A stretch of DNA of 20,489 nt from CAYVBN01 sp964538565 (GCA_964538565.1 CAZIGW010000252.1:1-20489), one strand, 5' to 3'. Positions 1 to 7,531 are shown, counted from the stretch's first letter. Notes: generated by a model from the letters alone, not told the origin. A program made the numbers and translations.

Positions 1-2
1 CG

Positions 3-959
3 GCGCCAAGAAAGCCCGCCGCCGCCCCCGCCAAACGACCGGCCGCGCCCCCGCCGGCCATCGGGGCGCCCGGCACGGTGCCGGCAAGGCCCGCGCCCGG
101 CGCCGCGCACGAACCGGATCTCGCCTACGGGGCCTATCAGCGCGGTTTCTATCTCACGGCATTTTCCGAGGCGACCAAGCTCGTCAACGAGCGCGGCGAC
201 CCGCAATCGATGACGCTGCTCGGCGAGCTCTATGCCAACGGCTACGGCGTGCCCAACGACGACAAGAAGGCGGCCGAGTGGTACCGGCTCGCCGCCGAAC
301 GCGGCGACCGGCAGGCCATGTTTGCACTGGCGATGTTCTATCTGGGCGGGCGCGGCGTGAAGCAGGATCGCGGCGAGGCGGCGAAGCTCCTGGCCTCGGC
401 GGCGAAGCTCGGCCATCCGGCGGCCGCCTATGATCTCGGCCTGCTCTATCTGGAGGGGCGGGAATTTCCGCAGGATCTGGGCCGGGCGGCCGAACTGTTC
501 CGCCGCGCCTCGCAGGAGGGCAGTCCGGAGGCCCAGTATGCGCTGGCGACGCTCTACAAGCAGGGCCGCGGCGTCCCGAAGGACGAGCGGGAGGCGGCGA
601 AGCTCCTCGCCGCGGCGGCGCTTGCCGACAATCTCGACGCGCAGGTCGAATATGCGATCGCTCTCTTCAACGGGACCGGCGTGCAAAAGGACGAGGCGGC
701 GGCCGCCGCCCTGTTCCTCAAGGCTGCGCGCCGGGGCAGCCCGATCGCGCAGAACCGGCTTGCTCGGATCCTCTCCGCCGGGCGCGGCATGCGGGCCGAC
801 CCGGTCGCGGCGATCAAATGGCACCTCATCGCGCGCGCCGGCGGCGTCTCCGACCTCTACCTCGACGAGTTCATCCAGAAGCAGAAACCCGAGGTGCGCG
901 CCGCCGCCGAAAAGGCGGCGAAGCCCTGGCTCGACGCGCTCGCACGCTCCCATACTTGA
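3..959 (+). CDS. Sel1-like (TPR-type) repeat protein, 5' end outside the window
   Basis: The frame is open from the first bases of the window, so the gene begins upstream; a GTG at 78 is only an internal candidate start. The visible N-terminal part (about 35 residues) is an Ala/Pro/Lys-rich low-complexity linker. About six Sel1 repeats of roughly 36 residues follow, with the typical pattern A-x-x-x-L-G-x-x-Y-x-x-G-x-G-V-x-x-D-x-x-x-A-A-x-x-x-x-x-A-A (for example LLGELYANGYGVPNDDKKAA and YALATLYKQGRGVPKDERE). The protein ends about 40 residues after the last repeat. Sel1 arrays are alpha-helical solenoids that mediate protein-protein contacts, often in envelope or signalling roles; no catalytic domain is visible, so the specific role is unknown. 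The linker suggests that the missing N-terminus may hold a membrane anchor or another domain. The next gene, efp, starts 60 bp downstream and is not obviously coupled. Confidence 0.85.
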   Translation, partial: APRKPAAAPAKRPAAPPPAIGAPGTVPARPAPGAAHEPDLAYGAYQRGFYLTAFSEATKLVNERGDPQSMTLLGELYANGYGVPNDDKKAAEWYRLAAERGDRQAMFALAMFYLGGRGVKQDRGEAAKLLASAAKLGHPAAAYDLGLLYLEGREFPQDLGRAAELFRRASQEGSPEAQYALATLYKQGRGVPKDEREAAKLLAAAALADNLDAQVEYAIALFNGTGVQKDEAAAAALFLKAARRGSPIAQNRLARILSAGRGMRADPVAAIKWHLIARAGGVSDLYLDEFIQKQKPEVRAAAEKAAKPWLDALARSHT

Positions 960-1019
960 CCGGGTCCCGCGCCCGGGGCACACCACGCGCGCGACACCGA
1001 CAACGGGCAAACCCGTCTC

Positions 1020-1586
1020 ATGGCCAAGATCAGCGGCAACGAAATCCGTCCCGGGATGGTTCTCGACTACGAGGGCTCGCTCTGGGTGGCGGTGAAGACC
1101 GTCGCGGTGAAGCCCGGCAAGGGCCCGGCCTACAACCAGGTCGAGCTCAAGAACCTGATCGACGGCCGCAAGCTCAACCAGCGCTTCGGCTCCGACGAGC
1201 GCGTCGAAGAGACGGAAGTCGAACGCAGGAACTTCCAGTATCTCTACCGCCAGGACGGCAACCTCGTGTTCATGGACGTCGCGACCTACGACCAGATCGA
1301 ATTGCCGGAGGACTTCCTCGGCGAGCGCGCCCTGTTCCTGCAGGACGGCATGAACGTCATGGTGGAGCTGCACGGCGACCGGCCGATCGGCGTGCGGCTG
1401 CCCGAACATGTCGTGCTAGAGGTCGCCGAGGCCGATGCCGTGCTCAAGGGACAGACCGCGGCCTCCTCCTACAAGCCGGCCAAGCTCGAAAACGGCCTGC
1501 GCGTCCTGGTGCCGCCCTTCGTCACGGCCGGCGAGAAGATCGTCGTGGACACCAACGAGGTCTCGTACGTGCGGCGGGCGGAGTGA
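1020..1586 (+). CDS. efp: Translation elongation factor P
   Basis: This 188-aa protein has the usual length and three-barrel layout of EF-P. It binds ribosomes stalled on polyproline stretches and stimulates peptide-bond formation. The N-terminal KOW-like domain carries the loop KPGKGPAYNQ, with Lys34 exactly at the position that is beta-lysylated in E. coli EF-P; the following proline and C-terminal S1-like domains end in VDTNEVSYVRR. Whether Lys34 is modified here cannot be told, because no epmA/epmB gene lies in the window. The ATG at 1020 fits the family N-terminus (MAKISGNEIRPG). No purine-rich Shine-Dalgarno is visible; instead a 5-bp hairpin (1003-1016) ends 3 nt before the start codon. 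An inositol-monophosphatase gene starts 9 bp after the stop, suggesting co-transcription. Confidence 0.97.
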   Translation: MAKISGNEIRPGMVLDYEGSLWVAVKTVAVKPGKGPAYNQVELKNLIDGRKLNQRFGSDERVEETEVERRNFQYLYRQDGNLVFMDVATYDQIELPEDFLGERALFLQDGMNVMVELHGDRPIGVRLPEHVVLEVAEADAVLKGQTAASSYKPAKLENGLRVLVPPFVTAGEKIVVDTNEVSYVRRAE

Positions 1587-1595
1587 GCGATCGGC

Positions 1596-2393
1596 ATGCT
1601 TCGCTCCGCGCTGCTCAACGTGATGATCGCGGCGGCCCGCAAGGCGGGCCGCAGTCTCAAGCGCGACTTCGGCGAGGTCGAACACCTGCAGGTCTCGCTC
1701 AAGGGGCCGGCGAATTTCGTCTCCGCCGCCGACCGGCGCGCCGAGGAGATGCTGCGCCAGGAACTCGCCAAGGCGCGCCCGGGCTACGGTTTCATCGGCG
1801 AGGAAGGCGGGCGGGTGGAGGGCAGCGACAAGACCCACGACTGGATCGTCGATCCGCTCGACGGCACGACGAATTTCCTGCACGGCATCCCGCAATTCGC
1901 CATTTCGATCGCGCTCCAGCGTGAGGACACGATCGTCGCCGGCCTGGTCTACAATCCGGTAACCGAGGAGCTCTTCACCGCTGAACGCGGCAAGGGGGCG
2001 TTTCTCAACGATCAGCGGCTGCGCGTCGCCGCCCGACGGCGCCTCGCCGAGGCGGTGGTGGCCTGCGGCCTGCCGCATCACGGGCGCGGCGATCTGGCGC
2101 TGTTCCGCGAGGAATTCGCCGCCGTGCAGGACAAGGTCGCGGGCCTGCGCCGGTTCGGTGCGGCCTCGCTCGACCTCGCCTGGACGGCGGCCGGCCGCTA
2201 CGACGCCTATTGGGAGCGGGACCTCTCGGCCTGGGACATGGCGGCGGGAATTCTCCTGGTGCGCGAGGCGGGTGGGTTCGTCAGCGATCTCGACGGCGCC
2301 GACGCCATGCTGGCCAAGGGCCAGGTGCTCGCCGGCAACGAGGCGATGCATCGCGATCTCCTCGCCATCCTCAAGCCGGTGGGCAGACGCTGA
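1596..2393 (+). CDS. suhB: Inositol monophosphatase family protein (SuhB-like)
   Basis: This 265-aa member of the Li+-sensitive, Mg2+-dependent phosphatase superfamily would hydrolyse inositol-1-phosphate or a related sugar phosphate. The metal-site motifs are all present: GEEGG at about 68-72 (Glu69/Glu70), WIVDPLDGTTNF at 83-94 (Asp86 and Asp89) and the distal WDMAAG at 213-218 (Asp214). Family length is about 260 aa, so it is full length. It starts 9 bp after efp and is probably in the same transcript. In E. coli SuhB also binds NusA/ribosomal antitermination complexes; whether this homologue does so is unknown. Related family members (CysQ, HisN, FBPase) share the motifs, so the substrate, and the suhB symbol, are inferences from overall resemblance. 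Confidence 0.88.
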   Translation: MLRSALLNVMIAAARKAGRSLKRDFGEVEHLQVSLKGPANFVSAADRRAEEMLRQELAKARPGYGFIGEEGGRVEGSDKTHDWIVDPLDGTTNFLHGIPQFAISIALQREDTIVAGLVYNPVTEELFTAERGKGAFLNDQRLRVAARRRLAEAVVACGLPHHGRGDLALFREEFAAVQDKVAGLRRFGAASLDLAWTAAGRYDAYWERDLSAWDMAAGILLVREAGGFVSDLDGADAMLAKGQVLAGNEAMHRDLLAILKPVGRR

Positions 2394-2507
2394 TTTCGCT
2401 CTCAATTCCCGCACGGCCGCGCGGTGGGACGGCGGGGAATCCGTCGCGACGTTCCTTTTCGCCGTGCCTGTGCCATATTGGGGCCGTTTCTGTACGGCGG
2501 GTTGGCC

Positions 2508-3506
2508 ATGGCACAGCAAGATATTGACCCCTTCAAGCTCTCCTCGCCCCGGATCTTTCTGGTCCGGATGCTGGTGTTCCTTATCCTCGGCGCCCTCCTC
2601 ATCTTCATCCTTTACCGCCAGATCTGGCAGGCCTTCCTCGCCAACCCGGGCCTCAACGGACTGATCATCGGCGTTCTCCTGGTGGGCATCCTGCTCGCGT
2701 TCCGCCAGGTGATCCGGCTCTTTCCCGAAGTGACCTGGGTCAACGGTTTCCGCCTGGCGGATCCGGGCATCACGGTCGAGCGGCCGCCGGTGCTGCTCGC
2801 CCCGATGGCAGCGATCCTGGGTGACCGCGTCGGCCGCATGTCGATGTCGCCGCAGACCATGCGCAGCATCATGGATTCGATCGCGACCCGTCTCGACGAG
2901 GCGCGCGACATGTCGCGCTACATGACGGGGCTGCTGATCTTCCTCGGGCTGCTCGGCACGTTCTGGGGCCTGATCGAGACCGTGGGGTCGGTCGGCAAGG
3001 TGATCGAAGGCCTCAAGGTGGGCGGCGATGCCGGAACCATGTTCGACGCCCTGAAGGAAGGCCTGGCCGCGCCGCTCGGTGGCATGGGGATTTCGTTCTC
3101 GTCGTCGCTGTTCGGTCTCGCCGGCTCGCTGATCCTCGGCTTTCTCGATCTGCAGACCAGCCAGGCGCAGAACCGCTTCTACACCGACCTCGAAGACTGG
3201 CTGGCGACCACGGTGCGCGACCTCGCCATGGAAGGGCAGCCGCAGGCTGCGCTCGCCGGGCCCGCGGTGGGCGGGGATCTCAAGGCCGCGATCGACCGCC
3301 TCAAGGAGGCGATTGCCGAAAGCGGCTCGAGCCGGGCGGGCGCCACCGCGATGGCCAACCTGGCCGAGGCCATCCAGGGCCTCATTCAGCACATGCGCAA
3401 CGAGCAGCAGATGATCCGGGACTGGGTCGAGTCGCAGGCGCAGCAGCATCGCGACATCCGCCGCCTGCTCGAGATTCTGGTGCACGAGACAGCACAGAAG
3501 ATGTGA
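2508..3506 (+). CDS. MotA/TolQ/ExbB-family proton-channel protein (orphan stator-like subunit)
   Basis: I chose ATG 2508 (332 aa, MAQQDIDPFK...) over an upstream in-frame start at 2424, whose extra 28 residues are Arg-rich and unlike the family. Four hydrophobic segments are visible at about 16-36, 50-66, 138-158 and 196-214. The last two flank the MotA/TolQ/ExbB core, including GLLIFLGLLGTFWGLIETVG and the GGMGISFSSSLFGLAGS stretch. A long C-terminal region (about 220-332) is polar and helical, which is unusual for flagellar MotA. Family members form pentameric rings around a MotB/ExbD-type dimer and convert ion flow into movement. The partner gene starts 3 bp after the stop, so they are almost certainly an operon. 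There are no flagellar, tol or exb genes nearby, so the pair is an orphan. The motif-poor C-terminal tail leaves its output unknown. Confidence 0.88.
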   Translation: MAQQDIDPFKLSSPRIFLVRMLVFLILGALLIFILYRQIWQAFLANPGLNGLIIGVLLVGILLAFRQVIRLFPEVTWVNGFRLADPGITVERPPVLLAPMAAILGDRVGRMSMSPQTMRSIMDSIATRLDEARDMSRYMTGLLIFLGLLGTFWGLIETVGSVGKVIEGLKVGGDAGTMFDALKEGLAAPLGGMGISFSSSLFGLAGSLILGFLDLQTSQAQNRFYTDLEDWLATTVRDLAMEGQPQAALAGPAVGGDLKAAIDRLKEAIAESGSSRAGATAMANLAEAIQGLIQHMRNEQQMIRDWVESQAQQHRDIRRLLEILVHETAQKM

Positions 3507-3509
3507 TCC

Positions 3510-4535
3510 ATGGCGCTTGCACGCTCTCGCCGCGAACGCAGCATCGACTACTGGCCCGGGTTCGTCGATGCGCTCTCGACGCTCGTCCTCGGCATCATCT
3601 TCCTGCTGACTGTCTTCGTCGTCGTGCAGTTCTACCTGTCGCAGGAGGTCGCCGGGAAGGACACGGCGCTGCAGCGCCTCAACGCGCAGATCGCGCAGCT
3701 CACCGAGCTCCTATCGCTGGAGAAGACCGGCAAGGTCAACCTGGAGGACGAGGTCGCGCGCCTGCGCGCCAGCCTCGCCACGGCGGAGAGCGACCGCGAT
3801 CACTACAAGAGCATGGCGGAAGGCGTCGGCGCCGGGACCGAGCAGGCGCAGGGAAGGATCACCGAACTCTCGACCCAGCTCGACAACGAGAAGCGCATCT
3901 CTGCGCGCGCGATGGCGCAGGTGGAATTGTTGAACCAGCAGATCGCCGCGCTGCGCCGGCAGCTTGCCGCCCTCGAAGAGGCGCTCGATGCATCCGAGAA
4001 GCGTGACAAGGAGTCGCAGAACCGCATCGCCGATCTGGGGCAGCGGCTCAACGTCGCGCTGGCCCAGCGCGTGCAGGAGCTTTCGCGCTACCGCTCGGAT
4101 TTCTTCGGCCGCCTGCGCGAAATTCTCGGCACCCGGCCCGACATCCGCATCGTCGGCGACCGCTTCGTGTTCCAGTCGGAGATCTTCTTCGACACCGGTC
4201 AGGCCGTTCTCAAGCCCGAAGGTCGCGCCGAGCTCGACCAGGTGGCGGGCGCGCTGCTCGATCTCGAGAAGAAGATTCCGCCGGAGATCGCCTGGGTCCT
4301 GCGCATCGACGGCCACACGGACGTGCGGCCGATATCGAGCCCGCAGTTTCCCTCCAACTGGGACCTGTCGGCCGCGCGCGCGATTTCCGTCGTGCAGTAC
4401 CTCATCACCAAGGGCGTGTCGCCGCAGCATCTCGTCGCCGCCGGCTTCGGCGAATTCCAGCCGATCGATCCCGGCAACACCGAAGAAGCCTATCGCCGCA
4501 ATCGTCGCATCGAGCTGAAGTTGACGGAGCGGTGA
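3510..4535 (+). CDS. MotB/OmpA-family peptidoglycan-binding partner of the stator-like protein
   Basis: This 341-aa protein has three parts. Residues 12-44 hold one membrane helix (YWPGFVDALSTLVLGIIFLL...) with Asp20 at its start, in the position of the ion-binding Asp of MotB/ExbD-type subunits. Residues about 44-195 are a Leu/Ala/Gln/Glu-rich coiled coil. Residues about 220-341 are an OmpA C-terminal domain with IDGHTDVRP (Asp271), NWDLSAARA (Asp285, Arg290) and YRRNRRIEL, the residues expected to bind the diaminopimelate of peptidoglycan. It would sit in the inner membrane and reach across the periplasm to the wall. The coiled coil is much longer than the linker of flagellar MotB. The gene follows the MotA-like gene by 3 bp and overlaps the GNAT gene by 4 bp (GTGA), indicating translational coupling. 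Confidence 0.88.
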   Translation: MALARSRRERSIDYWPGFVDALSTLVLGIIFLLTVFVVVQFYLSQEVAGKDTALQRLNAQIAQLTELLSLEKTGKVNLEDEVARLRASLATAESDRDHYKSMAEGVGAGTEQAQGRITELSTQLDNEKRISARAMAQVELLNQQIAALRRQLAALEEALDASEKRDKESQNRIADLGQRLNVALAQRVQELSRYRSDFFGRLREILGTRPDIRIVGDRFVFQSEIFFDTGQAVLKPEGRAELDQVAGALLDLEKKIPPEIAWVLRIDGHTDVRPISSPQFPSNWDLSAARAISVVQYLITKGVSPQHLVAAGFGEFQPIDPGNTEEAYRRNRRIELKLTER

Positions 4536-5005
4536 CCGCGTCGGCCGTCACGCTGCGCTGGTACCAGTCCGCCGACGAGGCGGCGTGCCTGGAACTGTGG
4601 CGGCGCAGCTGGCAGGTCGCCTATCCGGGGATCGACTTCACGGCGCGGCTCGACTGGTGGCGCGAGCGCTGGCGCAACGAACTCGTCCCGGTCGCGAAGG
4701 TCGTGGTCGCCGAACGCGACGGCGCCCTCGCGGGATTCGTCACGGTCGACCCGCGCACCGGCTATCTTGACCAGATCGTCGTCGCGCCGGAGGCCTGGGG
4801 CAGCCCGGTCGCCGCAGCGCTCATCGCCGAAGCCAAGCGCATCGCCCCGGACGGCCTCGAGCTCTACGTCAACGAGGACAACGCCCGCGCCATCCGGTTC
4901 TATCGCAGGAGCGGCTTCGTGCCCGCCGGCGCCGGCGCGCCCTCGCTCTCGGGCGCCGCCACCTACCGGATGGTCTGGCGGCCGCCGGCGCGCACGCCTG
5001 CCTAG
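4532..5005 (+). CDS. GNAT-family N-acetyltransferase
   Basis: This 157-aa protein starts at GTG 4532, overlapping the stop of the preceding OmpA-domain gene (GTGA), which supports the start and coupled translation. The GNAT fold is visible: VVVAERDGALAGFVTVD (beta strands 2-4), then LDQIVVAPEAWGSPVAAALIAEAKR, corresponding to the acetyl-CoA pyrophosphate-binding motif A although the usual Q/R-x-x-G-x-G/A signature is modified to AWGSPVA, and finally LYVNEDNARAIRFYRRSGFV, the classical motif B. It would transfer an acetyl group from acetyl-CoA to an unknown amine. Because it is fused by overlap to an envelope-motor operon, a substrate linked to that system is conceivable but unproven. The stop codon TAG (5003-5005) is the first three bases of an intergenic repeat. 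Confidence 0.88.
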   Translation: MTASAVTLRWYQSADEAACLELWRRSWQVAYPGIDFTARLDWWRERWRNELVPVAKVVVAERDGALAGFVTVDPRTGYLDQIVVAPEAWGSPVAAALIAEAKRIAPDGLELYVNEDNARAIRFYRRSGFVPAGAGAPSLSGAATYRMVWRPPARTPA

Positions 5006-5106
5006 AGCCTTCCGCTTTGATGGAATCAAAGCCGGTACGCTCGGTTCTTGTCTTGACGCGTCTTCTTCACGCGAACCGATCCTCGCTTCGCTCGGAAACG
5101 CTCCAG
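5003..5106 (+). repeat. Intergenic palindromic repeat (TAGAGC family, copy 1)
   Basis: The gap between the GNAT gene and the ABC transporter is nearly filled by one element. It begins TAGAGCCTTCCGC, contains a perfect 8-bp hairpin GCTTTGATGGAATCAAAGC (loop GGA), then a second nested palindrome in which CGGTT at about 5040 pairs with AACCG at about 5079 around CGCGT/ACGCG, and ends CGCTTCGCTCGGAAACGCTCC. The same order of blocks (TAGAGC, TTCCGCT..GGAATC, ACGCTCG, GCTTCC..GGAAA, GCTCC) recurs on the minus strand at 15328-15423, so it is a dispersed repeat. Elements like this are common between genes in Rhizobiales. It may act as a transcript 3' end for the converging genes, but it has no U-tract. 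Confidence 0.8.
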
Positions 5107-5136
5107 GCCAGGTCGGCCACCGCGCTCCGGCTGTCC

Positions 5137-6951
5137 CTACGCGCCTTCGAACTGCAGCTTGGCGAGCCGCGCGTAGAGGCCGCCCGCGCCCGAGAGCTTT
5201 TCGTGCGAGCCTTCCTCGACGATGCGGCCCTCGTCCATCACCAGGATGCGGTCGCACGACAGCACGGTGGCGAGCCGGTGGGCGATGACCAGCGTCGTGC
5301 GGTTCTGCATCAGGCGGGAGAGCGCCGCCTGCACCAGGGTTTCGCTCTCCGCGTCGAGCGAGGAGGTCGCCTCGTCGAGCAGCAGGAGCGGCGCGTCGCG
5401 CAGGATCGCGCGGGCGATGGCGATGCGCTGACGTTGTCCGCCGGAGAGCGTCACGCCGCGCTCGCCGATCGGCGAATCGAATCCTTGCGGGAGACGTGCG
5501 ATGAATTCGGAAGCGGCGGCGAGTTCCGCCGCCCGGGCGATTTCGGCCTCGCTCGCGTCCGGGCGGCCGAAGCGGATGTTCTCGGCGACGCTCGCCGCGA
5601 AGATCGCTGTGTCCTGCGGCACCAGCGCGATGCGGCGGCGCAACTCCTGCGGATCGGCGTCGGCGACGCGCACGCCGTCGAAGCGCACCGCGCCCGAGAG
5701 CGGATCGTAGAAGCGCAGCAGCAGATGGAAGATCGTGCTCTTGCCGGCTCCCGATGGGCCGACGATCGCGATTTTCTCGCCCGCCCTCACCCGCAGCGAC
5801 ACGCCGTCGAGCACGACGCTCTGCGGCCGCGCCGGATAGGCGAAGCGCACGTTCTCGAAGGCGACCTCGCCGCGCGCGGGCGTGGGCAGCGCGAGCGGAT
5901 GCGCCGGCGCCTTGATCTCGGGTTCGACCCCCAGCAGCTCGGTCAGCCGCTCCGCCGCACCGGCCGCGAGCGAAATCTCGCCCCACACCTGCGAGAGCTC
6001 GCCGAGCGCGCCGGCCGCAAACACCGCATAGAGCACGAACTGGCCGAGACGGCCCGGCGTGATGCGGCCGGCGAGCACGTCCTGCGCGCCGACCCAGAGG
6101 ATGACCACCACGCTCGCGAACACCAGGAAGATGACGACGGCCGTGAGCACGGCGCGGGCCTTGGTGGAGTCGCGCGCCGCCGCAAACGCCCGTTCGACCG
6201 CCGCGCCGAAGCGACCGGCGGCGAGCTTTTCGTTGGTGAAGGCCTGCAGCGTGCGCACCGCGCCGATCAGCTCGGCCGCGTAGGCGGAGGCTTCCGCGAG
6301 CGTGTCCTGCGCGGCGCGCGAACGCCGGCGCACGGCGCGGCCGAAGGCGACGAGCGGCAGCACGATCACCGGGATGGCGGCGAGCACGAAGCCCGACAGC
6401 CGCGGGCTCGTGAACACCATCATGGCTGCGGAGCCGACGAACAGCACGAAGTTGCGCAGAGCGATCGAGACCGAGGCGCCGACCGCCGCCTTGATCTGCG
6501 TGGTGTCGCCGGACAGCCGCGAGACGAGCTCGCCGGTCTTGGTGTGGTCGAAAAACGCCGACGACAGGATGGTGAGGTGATCGAAGACGGCGGCGCGCAG
6601 GTCGGCGACGACGCGCTCCCCCAGGGTGGTGACGAGGTAGTAGCGCAGCGCGCTCGCCCCCGCGAGGACTGCCGCCACCACGATCATCACCGAGAAATAC
6701 TGGTTGATGAGCTGCACGCGCTCGGCCGAGAAGCCGAAGTCGATCATCCGACGCACCGCCAGCGGCACCGCCAGGGTGGCGAGCGCGGCGATGAGGAGGG
6801 CCACGAAGGCGGCGCCGGCACGGCCGCGGTAGCGCATCACGTACGGCAGGAGCGCCATGAGCGGGCGCAGCTTGCCGCCCCGCGCGGGCGGGCCGGCGGG
6901 CGCCGCGCCGGCGTCGAGGCCGCGCCCGTCGGCAGTGGTTCGTTCGTTCAT
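5137..6951 (-). CDS. ABC exporter, MsbA/ABCB-type half-transporter (fused permease and ATPase)
   Basis: This 604-aa protein has an N-terminal six-helix ABC transmembrane domain (about residues 35-330; hydrophobic segments near 45-66, 87-106, 165-181, 188-205, 266-286 and 303-320) and a C-terminal ATPase. The ATPase has an A-loop Tyr372, Walker A GPSGAGKST (398-406), Q-loop VPQD (Gln446), signature LSGGQ (502-506), Walker B LLLLDE (522-527) and H-loop His558. All catalytic residues are intact, so it should work as a homodimer or with another half-transporter. Likely cargo is a lipid or hydrophobic compound, by analogy with MsbA, but specificity cannot be read from the sequence. The first 30 residues are a low-complexity Gly/Ala extension. 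The gene is transcribed alone, divergently from rpmE; the start at 6951 has no clear Shine-Dalgarno. Confidence 0.93.
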   Translation of the reverse strand: MNERTTADGRGLDAGAAPAGPPARGGKLRPLMALLPYVMRYRGRAGAAFVALLIAALATLAVPLAVRRMIDFGFSAERVQLINQYFSVMIVVAAVLAGASALRYYLVTTLGERVVADLRAAVFDHLTILSSAFFDHTKTGELVSRLSGDTTQIKAAVGASVSIALRNFVLFVGSAAMMVFTSPRLSGFVLAAIPVIVLPLVAFGRAVRRRSRAAQDTLAEASAYAAELIGAVRTLQAFTNEKLAAGRFGAAVERAFAAARDSTKARAVLTAVVIFLVFASVVVILWVGAQDVLAGRITPGRLGQFVLYAVFAAGALGELSQVWGEISLAAGAAERLTELLGVEPEIKAPAHPLALPTPARGEVAFENVRFAYPARPQSVVLDGVSLRVRAGEKIAIVGPSGAGKSTIFHLLLRFYDPLSGAVRFDGVRVADADPQELRRRIALVPQDTAIFAASVAENIRFGRPDASEAEIARAAELAAASEFIARLPQGFDSPIGERGVTLSGGQRQRIAIARAILRDAPLLLLDEATSSLDAESETLVQAALSRLMQNRTTLVIAHRLATVLSCDRILVMDEGRIVEEGSHEKLSGAGGLYARLAKLQFEGA

Positions 6952-7027
6952 GGCACGCGCAGTCCTTTGCCCCGGGCCGAATGCGTCAACCGGGAAGCGT
7001 CATCCGGCTCCGGCTTGCCTGTTGTGT

Positions 7028-7071
7028 GCATGATCCTGTCAGAAAACCGCTTTCCGCGGTCGGGACCATGC
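7028..7071. repeat. REP-like palindrome (GCATGATCC type)
   Basis: This 44-bp imperfect palindrome lies in the 290-bp divergent gap between the ABC transporter and rpmE. The outer arms are GCATGATC (7028-7035) and GACCATGC (7064-7071), which pair at 7 of 8 positions. The inner arms ACCGC (7046-7050) and GCGGT (7056-7060) pair perfectly around TTTCC. The sequence matches the general form of a repeat known from many Rhizobiales intergenic regions (from memory; no search was run). It is a different family from the TAGAGC elements. Confidence 0.6.
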
Positions 7072-7148
7072 CGTCGGGCGCCGCCCCGCCAACGTTCAGG
7101 CGCGACAATGCCCCGGCCGGGAGGGACTGGCAATCGGCGCGAAAAGCC

Positions 7149-7178
7149 TTGTCTGACAGCAGGGTGGTGATGTATAGA
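7149..7178 (+). promoter_or_regulatory. Candidate housekeeping promoter of rpmE
   Basis: TTGTCT at 7149-7154 and TATAGA at 7173-7178 are separated by 18 bp, a fair fit to the alphaproteobacterial CTTG(A/T)C / TATA-type promoter. The position, about 64 bp upstream of the rpmE start codon, is plausible and leaves a leader of about 55-60 nt. This is a pattern match only. Confidence 0.4.
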
Positions 7179-7241
7179 GCCGCGACTTTCCAGGCCACCC
7201 GTATGCGAACATGCGCCGCAAGCCGGCGCGGGAACACCGCC

Positions 7242-7472
7242 ATGAAGCCAGAGATTCATCCCGATTATCACGCCGTCAAGGTGACGATGACCGACGGCAC
7301 CGAGTTCGTCACCCGCAGCACCTGGGGCAAGGCGGGCGACACCCTCCACCTCGACATCGACCCCAAGTCCCATCCGGCCTGGACCGGCGGCCAGCAGCAT
7401 CTGATCGACCGTGGCGGCCGCCTGTCGCGGTTCCAGAAGAAGTTCTCGGGCTTCCTCAAGACCGACAAGTAG
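7242..7472 (+). CDS. rpmE: 50S ribosomal protein L31, cysteine-free form
   Basis: This 76-aa protein begins MKPEIHPDYHAVKVTMTDGT, the canonical L31 N-terminus, and continues with TRSTWGKAGDTLHLDIDPKS, HPAWTGGQQHLIDRGGR and the C-terminal SRFQKKFSGF. An upstream in-frame ATG at 6981 would add 87 residues unlike L31 and is rejected. No cysteine occurs, so it lacks the zinc-binding CxxC motif of the C+ form of L31, as is usual in alphaproteobacteria; it should therefore not respond to zinc as a store. L31 bridges the large and small subunits. The gene stands alone, with a probable promoter at 7149-7178, and converges on rcdA. Confidence 0.96.
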   Translation: MKPEIHPDYHAVKVTMTDGTEFVTRSTWGKAGDTLHLDIDPKSHPAWTGGQQHLIDRGGRLSRFQKKFSGFLKTDK

Positions 7473-7510
7473 TCAGCGCCGCGGCGACCGGTTGGCGTCC
7501 ACATCGCATG

Positions 7511-7531
7511 AGCCCCCGCCACCGCGGGGCT
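7511..7531 (+). terminator. Possible GC-rich terminator hairpin after rpmE
   Basis: AGCCCC (7511-7516) can pair with GGGGCT (7526-7531), and the stem can be extended with a bulge through CGC/GCG. It lies about 40 bp after the rpmE stop in the convergent gap with rcdA. The downstream sequence (TGGTCGTTC) has no proper T-run, so efficiency is uncertain. Confidence 0.3.

Noticed and set aside
1416..3485. Long 689-codon minus-strand open frame
   Set aside because: It is antisense to efp, the inositol monophosphatase gene and the MotA-like gene, with shadow-type composition.
2508..4535. Zorya anti-phage defence system (ZorA/ZorB)
   Set aside because: The two genes share the MotA-like/MotB-OmpA-like pattern, but no zorC, zorD or zorE gene follows; the next genes are a GNAT enzyme and an ABC exporter, and the neighbourhood is housekeeping.
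4490..5986. 498-codon minus-strand frame spanning the GNAT gene and part of the ABC gene
   Set aside because: Extremely Arg-rich, out of frame with the ABC motifs and crossing the intergenic repeat; no domain visible.
5017..7170. Long 717-codon plus-strand open frame
   Set aside because: It lies antisense to the well-supported ABC transporter gene; its Arg/His/Glu-rich, repeat-poor translation is typical of a GC-rich shadow frame.
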